Positions 45,323-55,600 of a stretch of 64,000 nt of DNA are shown piece by piece; position 1 is the stretch's first letter, and every line of letters begins with the position of its first letter. This stretch comes from an uncultured Clostridia bacterium (lineage in GTDB: Bacteria; Bacillota; Clostridia; TANB77; CAG-508), in contig CAKPLT010000004.1 in NCBI GenBank assembly GCA_934167755.1, positions 1 to 64,000 on the forward strand, given 5' to 3'. A program made the position numbers and the translations under genes. The notes beneath the pieces were generated by a model that was given only the letters and a program-made list of their open reading frames with translations, was not told where the DNA came from and ran no database searches.

Positions 45323-45431
45323 GAAAGTAATATATCATTTTAAAGTTTAACAAAGTGTTTTAAATTTGTTGCAAACAAATTTAAAATAGCGAAGCGTCCG
45401 CAGTTAAACGGTAAAATAATATATTACTTTC
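45323..45431. repeat. 109-bp palindromic element, MITE- or structured-RNA-like
   Basis: The outer ends, about 29 bases each, are inverted repeats with 26 matches (GAAAGTAATATAT...GTTTAAC and its complement). Inside lie a second perfect stem (TTTTAAATTTGTT with AACAAATTTAAAA, 45357-45386) and a small GC stem (GCG...CGC, 45388-45402). The whole could fold into a three-way cruciform. It stands between two gene units and contains no ORF. It could be a small non-autonomous insertion element or a structured RNA; I see no second copy in the window. Confidence 0.65.
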
Positions 45432-45558
45432 CCATTTATAAAAAACATAAGTCCAAGTTTCATTTTTTAAATTTCCAGAATATTATATCTTAGTTATTGT
45501 ATATATTTCTTATTTTAGCAAATACTATACAAAACGAGAAGCCAAAAAGGAGTTGTTT

Positions 45559-46425
45559 ATGAGTTCATTATGTATAAAAACAAACAATGACGAAATCTTA
45601 TCATATCTAAAAAACGAATTCTCATGTTTTAATATGTTAAACATATCTTACTCTATGAATGAATTCAAGTCCTACAAAAACATAATAATACACTATACAG
45701 GAATTGATAAAGAACTCTTTTACACCAAGCTTGCAACAATTTTTTCTTACTTAGTTATTGAATACTTTGAACATGATTTTATCCAAAACATATTATCTAA
45801 TAATTATTTTTATTTTGACAATACAGAACTCAATAAAATATTAGAATTATGTGATGAAAACATATGTGATGATGATGAATTTTCATTCACAAATAGACAA
45901 ATGATACTTTTTGACACATTTTATGAATATATAACAAAACATCATTCTATTATAATCACTGGATTTATAAATTTTCGCTTAAAAGACTACAGAAATCTTT
46001 TAGAAGATTTAATAGATTTTTCGGTAAATGAATTTATTATTGAAAGAGAATATCTTGAATTTGTATCACTTTTAAGACTATATGTAAATTCACAGGTTCC
46101 ATCTCCTATTGCTGTTCATCTAGTATCTTTTGGAGATAATCTTATTTTATTAGATGAAAATTTAAAAATAATTGATGTTGATAAAAATGCTCTTAAAGCC
46201 AAATATTTGTCTGATGTTTCTTTTTCAGACAATGATTATGTTTTAAATACACTATTAAACTTGTTACCACAGGAAATTCATCTTCATCTTGTATCACCAT
46301 CTGCTAATTTAGATTTTATAAATACCTTACAACTTATTTTTGAAAATCGAATTAAAATTTGCACAGAATGTAATATTTGCAATTTGTATAAAAAGATATA
46401 TGTTAAAACTAAAAAGGAAAAATAA
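45559..46425 (+). CDS. ytxC: YtxC-like sporulation protein
   Basis: 288 residues resembling the YtxC family of spore-formers. Typical are GFINFRLKDYRNLLEDLIDF followed by a VNEFIIEREYLEFVSLLRLYV segment and a C-terminal part with LILLDENLKIID. The family is found only in spore-forming Firmicutes; its role is unknown. ATG 45559 has AAGGAG five bases away; the frame also opens at TTG 45553. Monocistronic, and the stop overlaps a bidirectional terminator. Confidence 0.8.
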   Translation: MSSLCIKTNNDEILSYLKNEFSCFNMLNISYSMNEFKSYKNIIIHYTGIDKELFYTKLATIFSYLVIEYFEHDFIQNILSNNYFYFDNTELNKILELCDENICDDDEFSFTNRQMILFDTFYEYITKHHSIIITGFINFRLKDYRNLLEDLIDFSVNEFIIEREYLEFVSLLRLYVNSQVPSPIAVHLVSFGDNLILLDENLKIIDVDKNALKAKYLSDVSFSDNDYVLNTLLNLLPQEIHLHLVSPSANLDFINTLQLIFENRIKICTECNICNLYKKIYVKTKKEK

Positions 46426-46460
46426 CACCCTCTAATGCCTTTATCGCAAAAGAGGATGTT
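46424..46460. terminator. Bidirectional terminator between ytxC and the converging surface gene
   Basis: AACACCCTCT and AGAGGATGTT pair with one mismatch, T-rich on both sides (TTTTTATTT on plus, TTATTTTTCC on minus). Confidence 0.75.
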
Positions 46461-46462
46461 TT

Positions 46463-49400
46463 TTATTTATTTGGATTTTCTACCACAATAAAGTTCACAA
46501 AACTTTCTGTTTTCTTTGTGCCATATTTGTCATAAAGTTCAAACATAATTCTATAAGCTCCTTCTGTAATAGATTTTGCAAAAGTTACTTCACAATTTCC
46601 ATTAATATTAGAGTTTACATTGTTCTTAATTACAATTTTCTGAGAATTATCTGTACTATTATAATCAAATTGGCCCGTTTTTTCTAATGCTATTATTTTA
46701 ATAGAGGGGTCTTCAAGTTGTCCAGAATACTTAATATTTATTGTTCTGTTTTCTTCAACTCCTTTAGTAATTAATTGAATTTTATCTTCTGCTAAATTAT
46801 CACTATTTTCGACATTAACATCTAATCCATAATCATCCAAGTAATTTATAATAGTTAGTGGTACTTCTAGCCAACCTGCAACATTTCCATTTACTAAATC
46901 ATCTTGAGCAAATGCATAAGCAAATGCAATCTTATAACTACCTGCCTGCAATTGATTTTGTTCTAAAACATTTTTCATATTCATTTCAAAATAAAAATTA
47001 TAACTTGTACCAGCATCTGTGCAATTATCTACAAACTTGCATTGTGTTGTTCCATTTACAACTTCACAGCTCTGGTCATTTAAATTAACTTCACTACCAA
47101 CTGGGATATCAACTTGTTCTCCTCTAGTTCCATTTACATTTTTGTATATTTTGATATTTCCATATAATTGTTTTCCATCTCCACCATATGTTTTAACAGT
47201 TCCAGCAGATTTTATTGTAACATCTCCATTTGATTCATATTTTTCAAGTTCTGTATTAATATTATTTGGAGTAAATACAACTTGAGAAATATTAATTTTA
47301 TTAGTATCTTCTATCTGTTCTGAATTTATCCAACTTCCATTATCGAAAATATTGACTATTGAATAATATGTTCCTGCACTTATAGAAGAATTATTATTTA
47401 TTATATTTGCAAAACTTACAATAAATCTAAAACTTTCACTATAATTATATAATGTATCACCTGTAACTCCATTTGTTTCTTTTGTTACATTATCAGCTAA
47501 TTGTAAGTTTGAAACTTGTTTAAATGTATTACCATCTTCATCTTTAAATAGAGATAAATCAACACTTTCAGCGTCTCCACTTACAACATAATTATATTTT
47601 TTATCATTATATATCATTAAAATTTCTGTTCCATTTGGAATTATTACATTTGTTTGCTTATCAGTTTTTAATACAAATTGTCTGCTTATATTAGCATATT
47701 TATTTGCATTTGTTGAATTTTTGTAAAATTCATAATTTAGTTCTATATCTTGAGTATAATCACCTATTTCTAGTATACTAATATCTGACGCATTACTTCC
47801 TACATTAGCACCAAGTGAATCTGTATAAATTTTGTCAATTGCATTTGTTGATTTAATTTCTACAAAATTTGAAATTTCAACATCATCTTGTATATAATAA
47901 TATGAATAATCACTTTTTTGTGATAATATTGCATATTTACTTTCTCCACTAACTACCTCATCACTTGATTGACTCTGAGTTCTAGCAGTTGAACTTCCCT
48001 TAACTTTTAAATATGGATGATTAATTCCACCAATTATAATATTTTTACCATTAACAATACTTGGAGTTAAAATTAATTTTGTTGTTCCTTTAATATCTCC
48101 ATTTATTGTAAAACAAATATTGCTGTCTAAATATAGTTCTCCTCCACCATTAAAATTACCATTAATTTCCTCATCATTAGAAAGCTTCAATCCACTACCT
48201 TCAGGCACAGTTATATTCTCAGTCTCTTGAATTCCATCATCTATAATTAAATAACTATTTTCTAAGAATACATTTTCCCAATTTTGAATTCTACTTATTG
48301 CTTTGTATTTTGTTTCATCTGTTTCAGATTCAAAATTAACAAACATTAAATTTGCATTTTCTGTACCTATTAATTCATTAATTTTGCCACCTGTTACTTT
48401 TATAATTGGTGGATTTACAATTACATCTGTTTTATCTGTTCCATCTATTTCAGATGTATTTTTAAAGCCTATTTTTAATGTAGAAATGCTAGCATTTCCT
48501 CCAATTTGTATGTAATTATTTTTTGATAATTCTGATATAATCGTAGAATCTTTTGCAACTAAAGGATTCCAATTTCCAGAATTAAGTATCACTCTAGATA
48601 AGTTGCCATATAATACATTCATTTCTTTATCTTCTGTACCAACAGTTTCTGTCACTTCAAAAGTACCAGTTGAGAAAAAGCATAAATCTGCCAAATTTAA
48701 ATAAGTATCAGTTGTAACATCTGTCCCATGAATATCAGAAATATTTTCTTCTGGTAATGACTTAATATTTATGTTGTCAAATCTTAATGATGAATATATA
48801 TTAATTTCTTCATTTTGTGCTCCAATATATAAACTATATTTTTTATCATTATCACTAGTAATTGTAACAGGTTTGTTATATCCTTTTTGATATCCTAAAC
48901 TATCTGAAGAATAATTTTTATATGTTTCTTCATTATCTACTGCAAAATCTGCCCATTCTGTCTTGTAACTTATTTCATACAAATCACCACATAATACAAA
49001 TACTGTATCATAAACTGTATTACTTGCATTTTCATCAATTAATTCATATGCTCTTTTTAAAGTTGCAACAGCATCTTGTTGGCTTGTACCATAATTTTCA
49101 TCAGAACTTTTTTCCTCCTGTTCATCACTAGTACCAGCATTTTCACCCGATGTAAAAATATGATATTCATCATAATACATTTTGTCATATGGACTTCTTA
49201 TGTAGATAGCTCTCCCATAAACTGCTGTTATTTCTATTGCAGTTACACCTTTAGGTACATTATACCATCCCTCTTGTGCATAAACAGTATCAAGGTCATT
49301 TGTAATTTTTTTACCATCTTGCGTAATTTCCGTTATTTTCCACCCAGTTAATACATTCTTATATGTGTGACCATCTATTTCTGTAACCCCACCATCAAAA

Positions 49401-49618
49401 TCTACATTTTCACTTAATATAATTTTTCTATTTGTATCACTTGGTATTCTTTGAGTAGTTACAATATTCTTTCCTGTACCTTTTCCTGAACTATAAGTTA
49501 TCTGTATTTCAGTAGTTTCCTTTGCTTTAGACTTTGGTACTAATCCTTTTAGTGCAACAATTACTAATGTTATAACAAACAATATAATTACAATTTTTAA
49601 TCCTTGTTTTTTTACCAT
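46463..49618 (-). CDS. Large secreted beta-rich surface protein
   Basis: About 1051 residues. A basic start and hydrophobic signal (LKIVIILFVITLVIVALKG) are followed by an outside protein rich in Asn, Thr and Asp. The middle (about 250-560) reads like a parallel beta-helix or pectin-lyase-like region with repeated VILNSGNWNPLVAKDSTI- and IKVTGGKINELIG-type turns. The C-terminal 250 residues contain Ig- or FN3-like beta modules. No LPxTG motif is seen. ATG 49618 follows AAAGGAG. Last gene of the DGR/SipW neighbourhood; probably another envelope or biofilm component. Confidence 0.7.
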   Translation of the reverse strand: MVKKQGLKIVIILFVITLVIVALKGLVPKSKAKETTEIQITYSSGKGTGKNIVTTQRIPSDTNRKIILSENVDFDGGVTEIDGHTYKNVLTGWKITEITQDGKKITNDLDTVYAQEGWYNVPKGVTAIEITAVYGRAIYIRSPYDKMYYDEYHIFTSGENAGTSDEQEEKSSDENYGTSQQDAVATLKRAYELIDENASNTVYDTVFVLCGDLYEISYKTEWADFAVDNEETYKNYSSDSLGYQKGYNKPVTITSDNDKKYSLYIGAQNEEINIYSSLRFDNINIKSLPEENISDIHGTDVTTDTYLNLADLCFFSTGTFEVTETVGTEDKEMNVLYGNLSRVILNSGNWNPLVAKDSTIISELSKNNYIQIGGNASISTLKIGFKNTSEIDGTDKTDVIVNPPIIKVTGGKINELIGTENANLMFVNFESETDETKYKAISRIQNWENVFLENSYLIIDDGIQETENITVPEGSGLKLSNDEEINGNFNGGGELYLDSNICFTINGDIKGTTKLILTPSIVNGKNIIIGGINHPYLKVKGSSTARTQSQSSDEVVSGESKYAILSQKSDYSYYYIQDDVEISNFVEIKSTNAIDKIYTDSLGANVGSNASDISILEIGDYTQDIELNYEFYKNSTNANKYANISRQFVLKTDKQTNVIIPNGTEILMIYNDKKYNYVVSGDAESVDLSLFKDEDGNTFKQVSNLQLADNVTKETNGVTGDTLYNYSESFRFIVSFANIINNNSSISAGTYYSIVNIFDNGSWINSEQIEDTNKINISQVVFTPNNINTELEKYESNGDVTIKSAGTVKTYGGDGKQLYGNIKIYKNVNGTRGEQVDIPVGSEVNLNDQSCEVVNGTTQCKFVDNCTDAGTSYNFYFEMNMKNVLEQNQLQAGSYKIAFAYAFAQDDLVNGNVAGWLEVPLTIINYLDDYGLDVNVENSDNLAEDKIQLITKGVEENRTINIKYSGQLEDPSIKIIALEKTGQFDYNSTDNSQKIVIKNNVNSNINGNCEVTFAKSITEGAYRIMFELYDKYGTKKTESFVNFIVVENPNK

Positions 49619-49658
49619 TTTTTCTCCTTTCATTTAGGAATATTTTCAATTTAAAGGA

Positions 49659-50135
49659 TTAATCTTCAACAATTTTGAAATCATATGCTTTTATATAATT
49701 AGAAGTTGTTGAAGCATTTAATTGTGTTGTCTCCCCTACTTCAATCGAATTTACAAAAGCTGTCATAGTAGCAATTTCATTTTCATTTTCATCAAGCAAT
49801 ATTATTTTTAATTTTTTAAATTCTGTTTTTTGTTCTGTTTTATTAGTAACATCTGCTAAAAGTGTTGTCATTCCATCTTTTTCTGTAAGTTGAATATTAG
49901 AAACTAATAAACCATTTACTAATTTAGCTTCATTTAATTTTAAACTTTTGTTTATGCTTATTCCATCTTCCATTTCTTGTATATATGACTCTTCATTTGT
50001 TTGATTTTTTTGTTCATTTTTCTTTTTATTTATACCTATTATAATTGTAATTGCAATAACTGCAATTATGGCAATTATTATTCCAAATATAATAAGTTTT
50101 AATTGCCTTTTTCTTTTTGCATGTTTATTAGCCAA
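49659..50135 (-). CDS. Membrane-anchored FxLYD-like protein
   Basis: 158 residues. A basic N-terminus, one membrane helix (about 12-32) and an outside domain of about 95 residues: VNGLLVSNIQLTEKDGMTTL, then VGETTQLNASTTSNYIKAYDF. This is the FxLYD/DUF3426-like Ig fold found in envelope proteins. The start is TTG 50135, 8 bases after GGAGG; no ATG is suitably placed. It precedes the large surface protein by 40 bases and is probably cotranscribed. Confidence 0.7.
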   Translation of the reverse strand: MANKHAKRKRQLKLIIFGIIIAIIAVIAITIIIGINKKKNEQKNQTNEESYIQEMEDGISINKSLKLNEAKLVNGLLVSNIQLTEKDGMTTLLADVTNKTEQKTEFKKLKIILLDENENEIATMTAFVNSIEVGETTQLNASTTSNYIKAYDFKIVED

Positions 50136-50148
50136 TTTTGTTCCTCCT

Positions 50149-50403
50149 TTATTTTTTGAAAAAATAAATTTCTGACATATATATTTTAAAATCAGTTTCT
50201 AATTTTCCTCTAATTATAACTAAATCATTTTTAGTTATATTTTGATAGCAATAATCTGCTAATTTATCATATGCTTTGACTATAATAATAGAGTCGTTTT
50301 CCAATTGCAATTTAAATTCTATAATTGAATTATGCCTTCCTCCAATTGCAAAACGAAATTTCACATTATTAACTATAGTCCCTAATAAAAAACATTCATT
50401 CAT
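50149..50403 (-). CDS. Small OB-fold, SSB-like protein
   Basis: About 84 residues: MNECFLLGTIVNNVKFRFAI, then SIIEFKLQLENDSIIIVKAY and KNDLVIIRGKLETDFKIYMS. The pattern is that of an OB-fold single-strand-binding protein (SSB/PriB-like) without the acidic C-terminal tail. ATG 50403 has AAAGGAT 6 bases away; the frame also opens 16 codons upstream. It lies 160 bases after the DGR template repeat on the same strand, so a role in the retroelement is possible but unproven. Confidence 0.6.
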   Translation of the reverse strand: MNECFLLGTIVNNVKFRFAIGGRHNSIIEFKLQLENDSIIIVKAYDKLADYCYQNITKNDLVIIRGKLETDFKIYMSEIYFFKK

Positions 50404-50562
50404 AATTATCCTTTTTGTATAACACATATATTCATATAAAATTACTAACATATATTATACTGATTCTTTTTTACCTTTTTAGAAAAGGAAGGAATAAATC
50501 TCTTTATTACTAATACTTTACTGTATGTATTCCGTAAAACACATAATCTGAAATAGTATTAG

Positions 50563-50698
50563 AGTGTGAGACGCGAACCAATATTGTTGTTGGTATTAGT
50601 AGGATTGTTGTTGTTGCGATTGACTGCGGTATTCGTATCATCCATATTGTAATTGCCACCACGATTAGCACGGTTCGCAGAAGAATTAGCCTCTTTCG
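50563..50698 (-). other. DGR template repeat (TR)
   Basis: A 136-base non-coding repeat, 8 bases after the RT stop, that matches the VR at 52625-52760 at a constant distance of 2062 bases with no gaps. All 16 differences fall on adenines of the TR in the coding (minus) direction; none of the other roughly 90 positions differ. Read in the VR frame, the TR is full of Asn codons (for example RNNNNP and NTNNN), as expected for a DGR template in which AAY codons give many residues but no stop. It is also more GC-rich than its surroundings. Confidence 0.97.
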
Positions 50699-50706
50699 AT
50701 TTATCC

Positions 50707-51744
50707 CTAATCTATATTTTTAACATTAAAAGCATCTTCAATATAGAATAACTTATTTGACAAATTGTAAATATCTGCCCATTTTATGTATCCTATATGT
50801 CCAGCTAAATATCTTTTAGCTTCCTTACTTGTCATTTCTCCTGTTTTTACTTTTTGTTTTAATTTTTTTATTTTTAATTTTAGCTTTCTTTTTCCTCTGT
50901 CTCTTATTTTCATTCTATATTCATTTATTTTATATCCACAAAAATTTACGCCTTGTTTTCCTTTAAATATTTGTGTTTTGTCATTTAATTCTAAATCTAA
51001 TTTTTCTTTTAAAAATTTGCGCACGAGTTTTAAAACTTGTTTTGCTTCTTCTTTTGTTTGAACTATTAAAATACTGTCATCTAAATATCTAACATAATAT
51101 CTTACTTTTAGTTGGTGTTTAATATATTGATCAACTTCATTTAAATATATATTAGCAAATATTTGACTTGTATAGTTTCCTATTTCTAAGCCTTTCTCTC
51201 TTTTTTGTGCATATAAAATTTCTTTTATTACCCAAATTAACTTAGGATCTTTTATCTTTCGTTCTATGATTTTTAATAAGATTCTTTTATCTATACTGTT
51301 AAAATATTTTGCTACATCTGTTTTTATAATGTAATAATTTTCCCATTTTTGTTTAGCCTTTTTCATATATTTTTGAACACAGAATGCAGCCCTGTGCATT
51401 CCTTTTCCTTTTATACATGCATATGAAGTAGGAACAAATTGTGTCGCAAAATATTTTAATAAAAAATTCTCAACAAGCCATGTATGTACAATTCTATCAA
51501 TATATCGTGATTTTTCAATTTTTCTTAATTTAGGTTCTGTAACATAAAATTCAACATATCCTCCATGTTTGTATGTTCCATTTTTTAATTGTTTATATAA
51601 CCACATTATATATTCTTCTTGTTTTAAATTAAATTTGATTAATTCCGTTTTTCGATTTTTGCCTTTTCTTGCTTTTTTATGTGCTTCTAAAAGTTTTTCA
51701 TAAGTTAAATATTTGTCAAACTGATTTCGTACTTTTTTTGGCAT
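50707..51744 (-). CDS. DGR reverse transcriptase
   Basis: 345 residues, a retron/group-II-like reverse transcriptase. Palm motifs: IIKTDVAKYFNSIDKRIL near 143, the DGR-typical LEIGNYTSQIFANIYLNEVD near 190 (I/LGxxxSQ where most RTs have QGxxxSP) and YVRYLDDSILIV with the YxDD centre near 220. A thumb-like Lys-rich C-terminus follows, with GHIGYIKWADIYNL. It copies the TR RNA with errors at adenines; the cDNA then replaces the VR. GGAGG precedes the ATG; the gene overlaps avd by 29 bases. No endonuclease or maturase domain. Confidence 0.96.
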   Translation of the reverse strand: MPKKVRNQFDKYLTYEKLLEAHKKARKGKNRKTELIKFNLKQEEYIMWLYKQLKNGTYKHGGYVEFYVTEPKLRKIEKSRYIDRIVHTWLVENFLLKYFATQFVPTSYACIKGKGMHRAAFCVQKYMKKAKQKWENYYIIKTDVAKYFNSIDKRILLKIIERKIKDPKLIWVIKEILYAQKREKGLEIGNYTSQIFANIYLNEVDQYIKHQLKVRYYVRYLDDSILIVQTKEEAKQVLKLVRKFLKEKLDLELNDKTQIFKGKQGVNFCGYKINEYRMKIRDRGKRKLKLKIKKLKQKVKTGEMTSKEAKRYLAGHIGYIKWADIYNLSNKLFYIEDAFNVKNID

Positions 51745-52084
51745 AATATTTAATTAAACCTCCTAGTATTTTTCCTATTTCATAAATATGTCCCATTGCT
51801 GTGTTAAATTTCTTTATATCTATCCATGCAAACTTTTTCATTATTCTTAGTAAGATTCTTTGCGTATTTAGTTTTGCATCAATTTTATTTAAATAATTTA
51901 GTCTTTGTATTTTAGGTAATTTTGATATATACATTACATCTTCTAATGTTGAATACATTAATTGTTTAAAATCTGTACCTATACTAAATTTTTCTGTTCT
52001 TGGAAGCTTAATTAAAACTTGTATCATATATTCCATATATGTCTCATATATCGGAATTAATTTTAATTCATTCTCACTATTCAT
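51716..52084 (-). CDS. avd: Accessory variability determinant (Avd-like four-helix protein)
   Basis: 122 residues, all helical and basic, matching the Avd / four-helix-bundle family: VLIKLPRTEKFSIGTDFKQL (the typical KFPRxxRFxLG region), LRIMKKFAWIDIKKFNTAMG and a Lys-rich end. In studied DGRs Avd forms a pentamer that binds the reverse transcriptase and TR RNA and is required for mutagenic cDNA synthesis. Its start overlaps the MutS-like gene by 8 bases and its end overlaps the RT gene, so the three are translationally coupled. Confidence 0.92.
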   Translation of the reverse strand: MNSENELKLIPIYETYMEYMIQVLIKLPRTEKFSIGTDFKQLMYSTLEDVMYISKLPKIQRLNYLNKIDAKLNTQRILLRIMKKFAWIDIKKFNTAMGHIYEIGKILGGLIKYYAKKSTKSV

Positions 52085-52484
52085 AGATTTTTCCTATTTC
52101 CATTTTTGCATTTTCTAAAAATTCATATGCTTGTTTAAATGTAATATTATTTAAATCTATATTTTTTATTTCTTGTATAATTTTTTTTAGTTTAGAATTG
52201 TTCATATAATCGGAATAATTTTCTATTTTTGAATAATCATCATCTACTATTTGAAATGAAATTTCTCTTTTTTCAAGTTGTTCAGTATAAAACTCTAGTC
52301 TTGAAATTGGAAAACCACATTTTTCTATTTCTTCATTTAATTTTGTTTTTTTAAATCCAAATACAGATGACAATTTTTCACAATCATCTGAAAGAGCAAG
52401 ATAAAACATACCACTTTTAAATAAATACACTTTTTCTGCATCTTTAGATTTTAAATTTGTATATGATTTTTGTAATTTACTCAT
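52077..52484 (-). CDS. DGR accessory protein, MutS domain I-like
   Basis: About 135 residues. Residues 20-85 resemble the mismatch-recognition domain I of MutS: KVYLFKSGMFYLALSDDCEK corresponds to the YLFQMGDFYELFxxDA stretch, and FPISRLEFYTEQLEKREISF to the GVPxHxLExYLxxLVxxGYxV stretch. The Phe-x-Glu wedge is not obvious. MutS-like accessory genes have, as I recall, been noted with some DGRs; the partner here may bind mismatched TR-cDNA/VR heteroduplex or the RT complex, which is inference. ATG 52484; TTG 52505 is an alternative. Confidence 0.75.
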   Translation of the reverse strand: MSKLQKSYTNLKSKDAEKVYLFKSGMFYLALSDDCEKLSSVFGFKKTKLNEEIEKCGFPISRLEFYTEQLEKREISFQIVDDDYSKIENYSDYMNNSKLKKIIQEIKNIDLNNITFKQAYEFLENAKMEIGKIYE

Positions 52485-52611
52485 CTTTTCTTTTGTTCCT
52501 TTCAAAATTTATCGTCAAGGGCTTACACCCCATTATGTATTTTTAAGTTCTATTTTTCGCCTTAACCCATATTCCAGTTTTGTTTAGTCGCATCGCAATT
52601 AGTGACCAGAG

Positions 52612-55600
52612 CTACTTCAAATAAAGTGTGAGACGCGAACCAATACTGTAGTTGGTACCAGTAGGATAGTCGTTGTAGCGATAGACTGCGGTACCCGTAT
52701 CAGCCATATTGTAATCGCCACCACGATAAGCACGGTACGCAGAAGAATAAGCCTCTTGCGTCCATTCTCTAACATTCGAGCTTAGGTCGAATATATTACT
52801 CATGATATCATTTGGATATTCTCCTGTAATAGACCTTACATTTGAATGATTTCCTGTTCTTTCAGTAACCTTTGTTTTATCATTTTCTTCTAATAAGAAG
52901 TTTAACATTGCATCATATTGGCATCCCCATATCATTTCACTATTTACACTTGTGCTATTATAATATGGATTATTTGAGTAACCACTGCTTGACCTTAAAT
53001 ACATATCATACCATGTAGTTCTTGCCATTGGAGTTGCTCCTGCTACTGATTTAGCAATATTACCTGTATTATCTGCATTTGTTGTTGCTCCTGAGTTCCA
53101 TCTACTTGTTTCATATCTTCCTACATAAAATCCACCATAATTTGCTACACTTTCTACCATTTCTGCAAATTTTTTGTTCATATATTGTCCAAATGCCGTT
53201 GGTGAATTTATTGTAATTTCATCATCTTTTATTGAAGATAATTGTCCATATTCTTTTGCATCATATTGTGTTCCTGATGCATACTGCCATGATAAATTTA
53301 TTGTACTTCCTGTTACTAAACTTGGTTCCCTATAACTTATTGTATTTCCTATTCTATACATTATTTTATTATCCATTACCCATGATTTTACACCACTATA
53401 TGAATACAATATTCCTTCATAATACTTTGAAGTACTAGATTTGGTATATCCGCTTTGTATTCTTGCCATTGGTTTATATGTTGAACTATTATTTTGTAAA
53501 GCAACTGTTGTTGTTTCATCATAAACTACATTTTTTACTGGTATCCATACATATTGATTTCCTGCTTCATCTTCTATAACTAGCCCATTTGCTACTGTAT
53601 TATTAAGTGATGAAGTACCATGTTTAAATCCTGCTGGTATTGTTACTTCTACACCATTTGGGTCTGGATACACACTATTTTGAGTTTGTATTTCAGAAAA
53701 TGTCTCTAGTTCTGATATATCAGTTGTTTTAAAACTTACTGAACTATTTTTCCCATCAGTTATTCTTGTATAAATTATATCTCCAACAGATAAACCTTTT
53801 ACAATGCATCCATCTGAAAATGTTTGTCCATTATTATTTACTTTGGCTCCATCTTTCCATCCTGAATCTGTTGGTGTTACACCTGATTTTACTATTTGAT
53901 ATTGTATATAATAATTATTAGATTTATATGTATCTGCTAGTGTTAAATATACTGTTCCATTTCCTGTTTTTCCATATGTTTTCTTCAATGTTGATGGGTC
54001 TTCTGTTACATTTAATATTTCAGTTTGAATAGCACTTGAATAATATGTACTTGTTAAACCTGCATCATTTGTAACTTCTACTTTTATATAATATGGTGTA
54101 TTTTGATTTAAACCAGTAAACTCATATGTCCATCCCCATTTTTCTTCAGATTTTACAATATAACTATCTGAAAAATCTGAGGCATCAAAAGCTTTATAAC
54201 TTATTGTATATTTATATTTTCTTATTCCAGATTCTGCATCTGTTGCCTGTGTTTTTATTTTTATATTATTTGTTCCTTTTGTTATAGTGTTTGTTGTTGC
54301 TGTAGAATCTATTATTGGTGCTGTTGTGTCTTCTGTATTATTAATGTATAATGCAAGCCTACTACCATCAGCATTTGTTGAACTATCTCCTCCTGTATTA
54401 GTTGGATTTGTATAAATGTAATTTCCAGAAGGTGGTCTCCAACTATTAATTCTATCTTTTGCTGTGTATTTTCCATATTTATCTGTTGTTTTTAGGAATG
54501 AACCTCCTCTATAGTCTCTATAATGAGTAGATGTTGCTCCTTGTGTCCACTCTACTACATTTGCAGATAAATCAAATATATTTTTAGCAAAGTCGTCTGA
54601 ATATTGTCCTGAATTTGCCCTTGTTCCTGTTCTATTTCCAACTACACTTGTTACAAAGTTTTTAGTATTATCATCTTTTAACATCCAGTTTAACATTGCA
54701 TCCCACTGACTTCCCCATATCATACTACTTGTTACACTTTTGTTATTATGGTATGGATTATATGTGTTTATATTACTTTCTTGGTAATAATATGTTTGAT
54801 ACCAAGTTCTATTATATAGTATATCTTTATTTTTCTGTGATTGAACAACAGCTGATGCTGACACATTATTACTTACAGTACTTGTCTCATATCTTCCTAC
54901 ATAAAAACCTTTAAATTTATCTACACTTTTAACCATATTAGTATATTGTTCATTCATATACTGTCCGAATTCTGTATATGTTCCAAAAATTGTTGAACTA
55001 CTTATAGTTAAATTTGTATAAAATGCAATATCATAACTTGCACCATTAGCATTTCCATTTTCAACATTCCAAGTAAAATCACTACCCGTTGTTACTAAAC
55101 TTGGTTCCCTTGTTGTATTAACTCCCATTGCAGTTGAGCTTCTTTGTTTTGTTGATGTTGTTCCACTAAAATTATATAAAATTCCTTCATAATATTTTGT
55201 ATTTGAAGTTTGTTTTCTTGCCATAGCTTTTTCAGTAGATGTTGTACTTGTAGTTGTTTCTACTGCTACTGGTACAGGAACCCAAACAAATTCATTCTCA
55301 TTTTCATCTTGAATAACAAGACCTTCATTTACTTTACTTGTTGAGTCTCCTGTTCCAACTTTAAATCCTGCTGGTATAGTTGCTGTATTTCCATCACTAT
55401 CTGTATATGTTACTGTTTTATCTTTTGAAGAATTTCCATTAGAATCTGTATAATATTCAAATCCTTCTAGTCCTGTAACTTTTAATTCAAAATAGTCACT
55501 AGATCTATTAATTCCATCAAATAAACATGCATAAATCATTTGTCCATTTGATAAACCTGTTATAGAATCTCCTGTTACCCAATTTGCTTCTGTTGGTATA

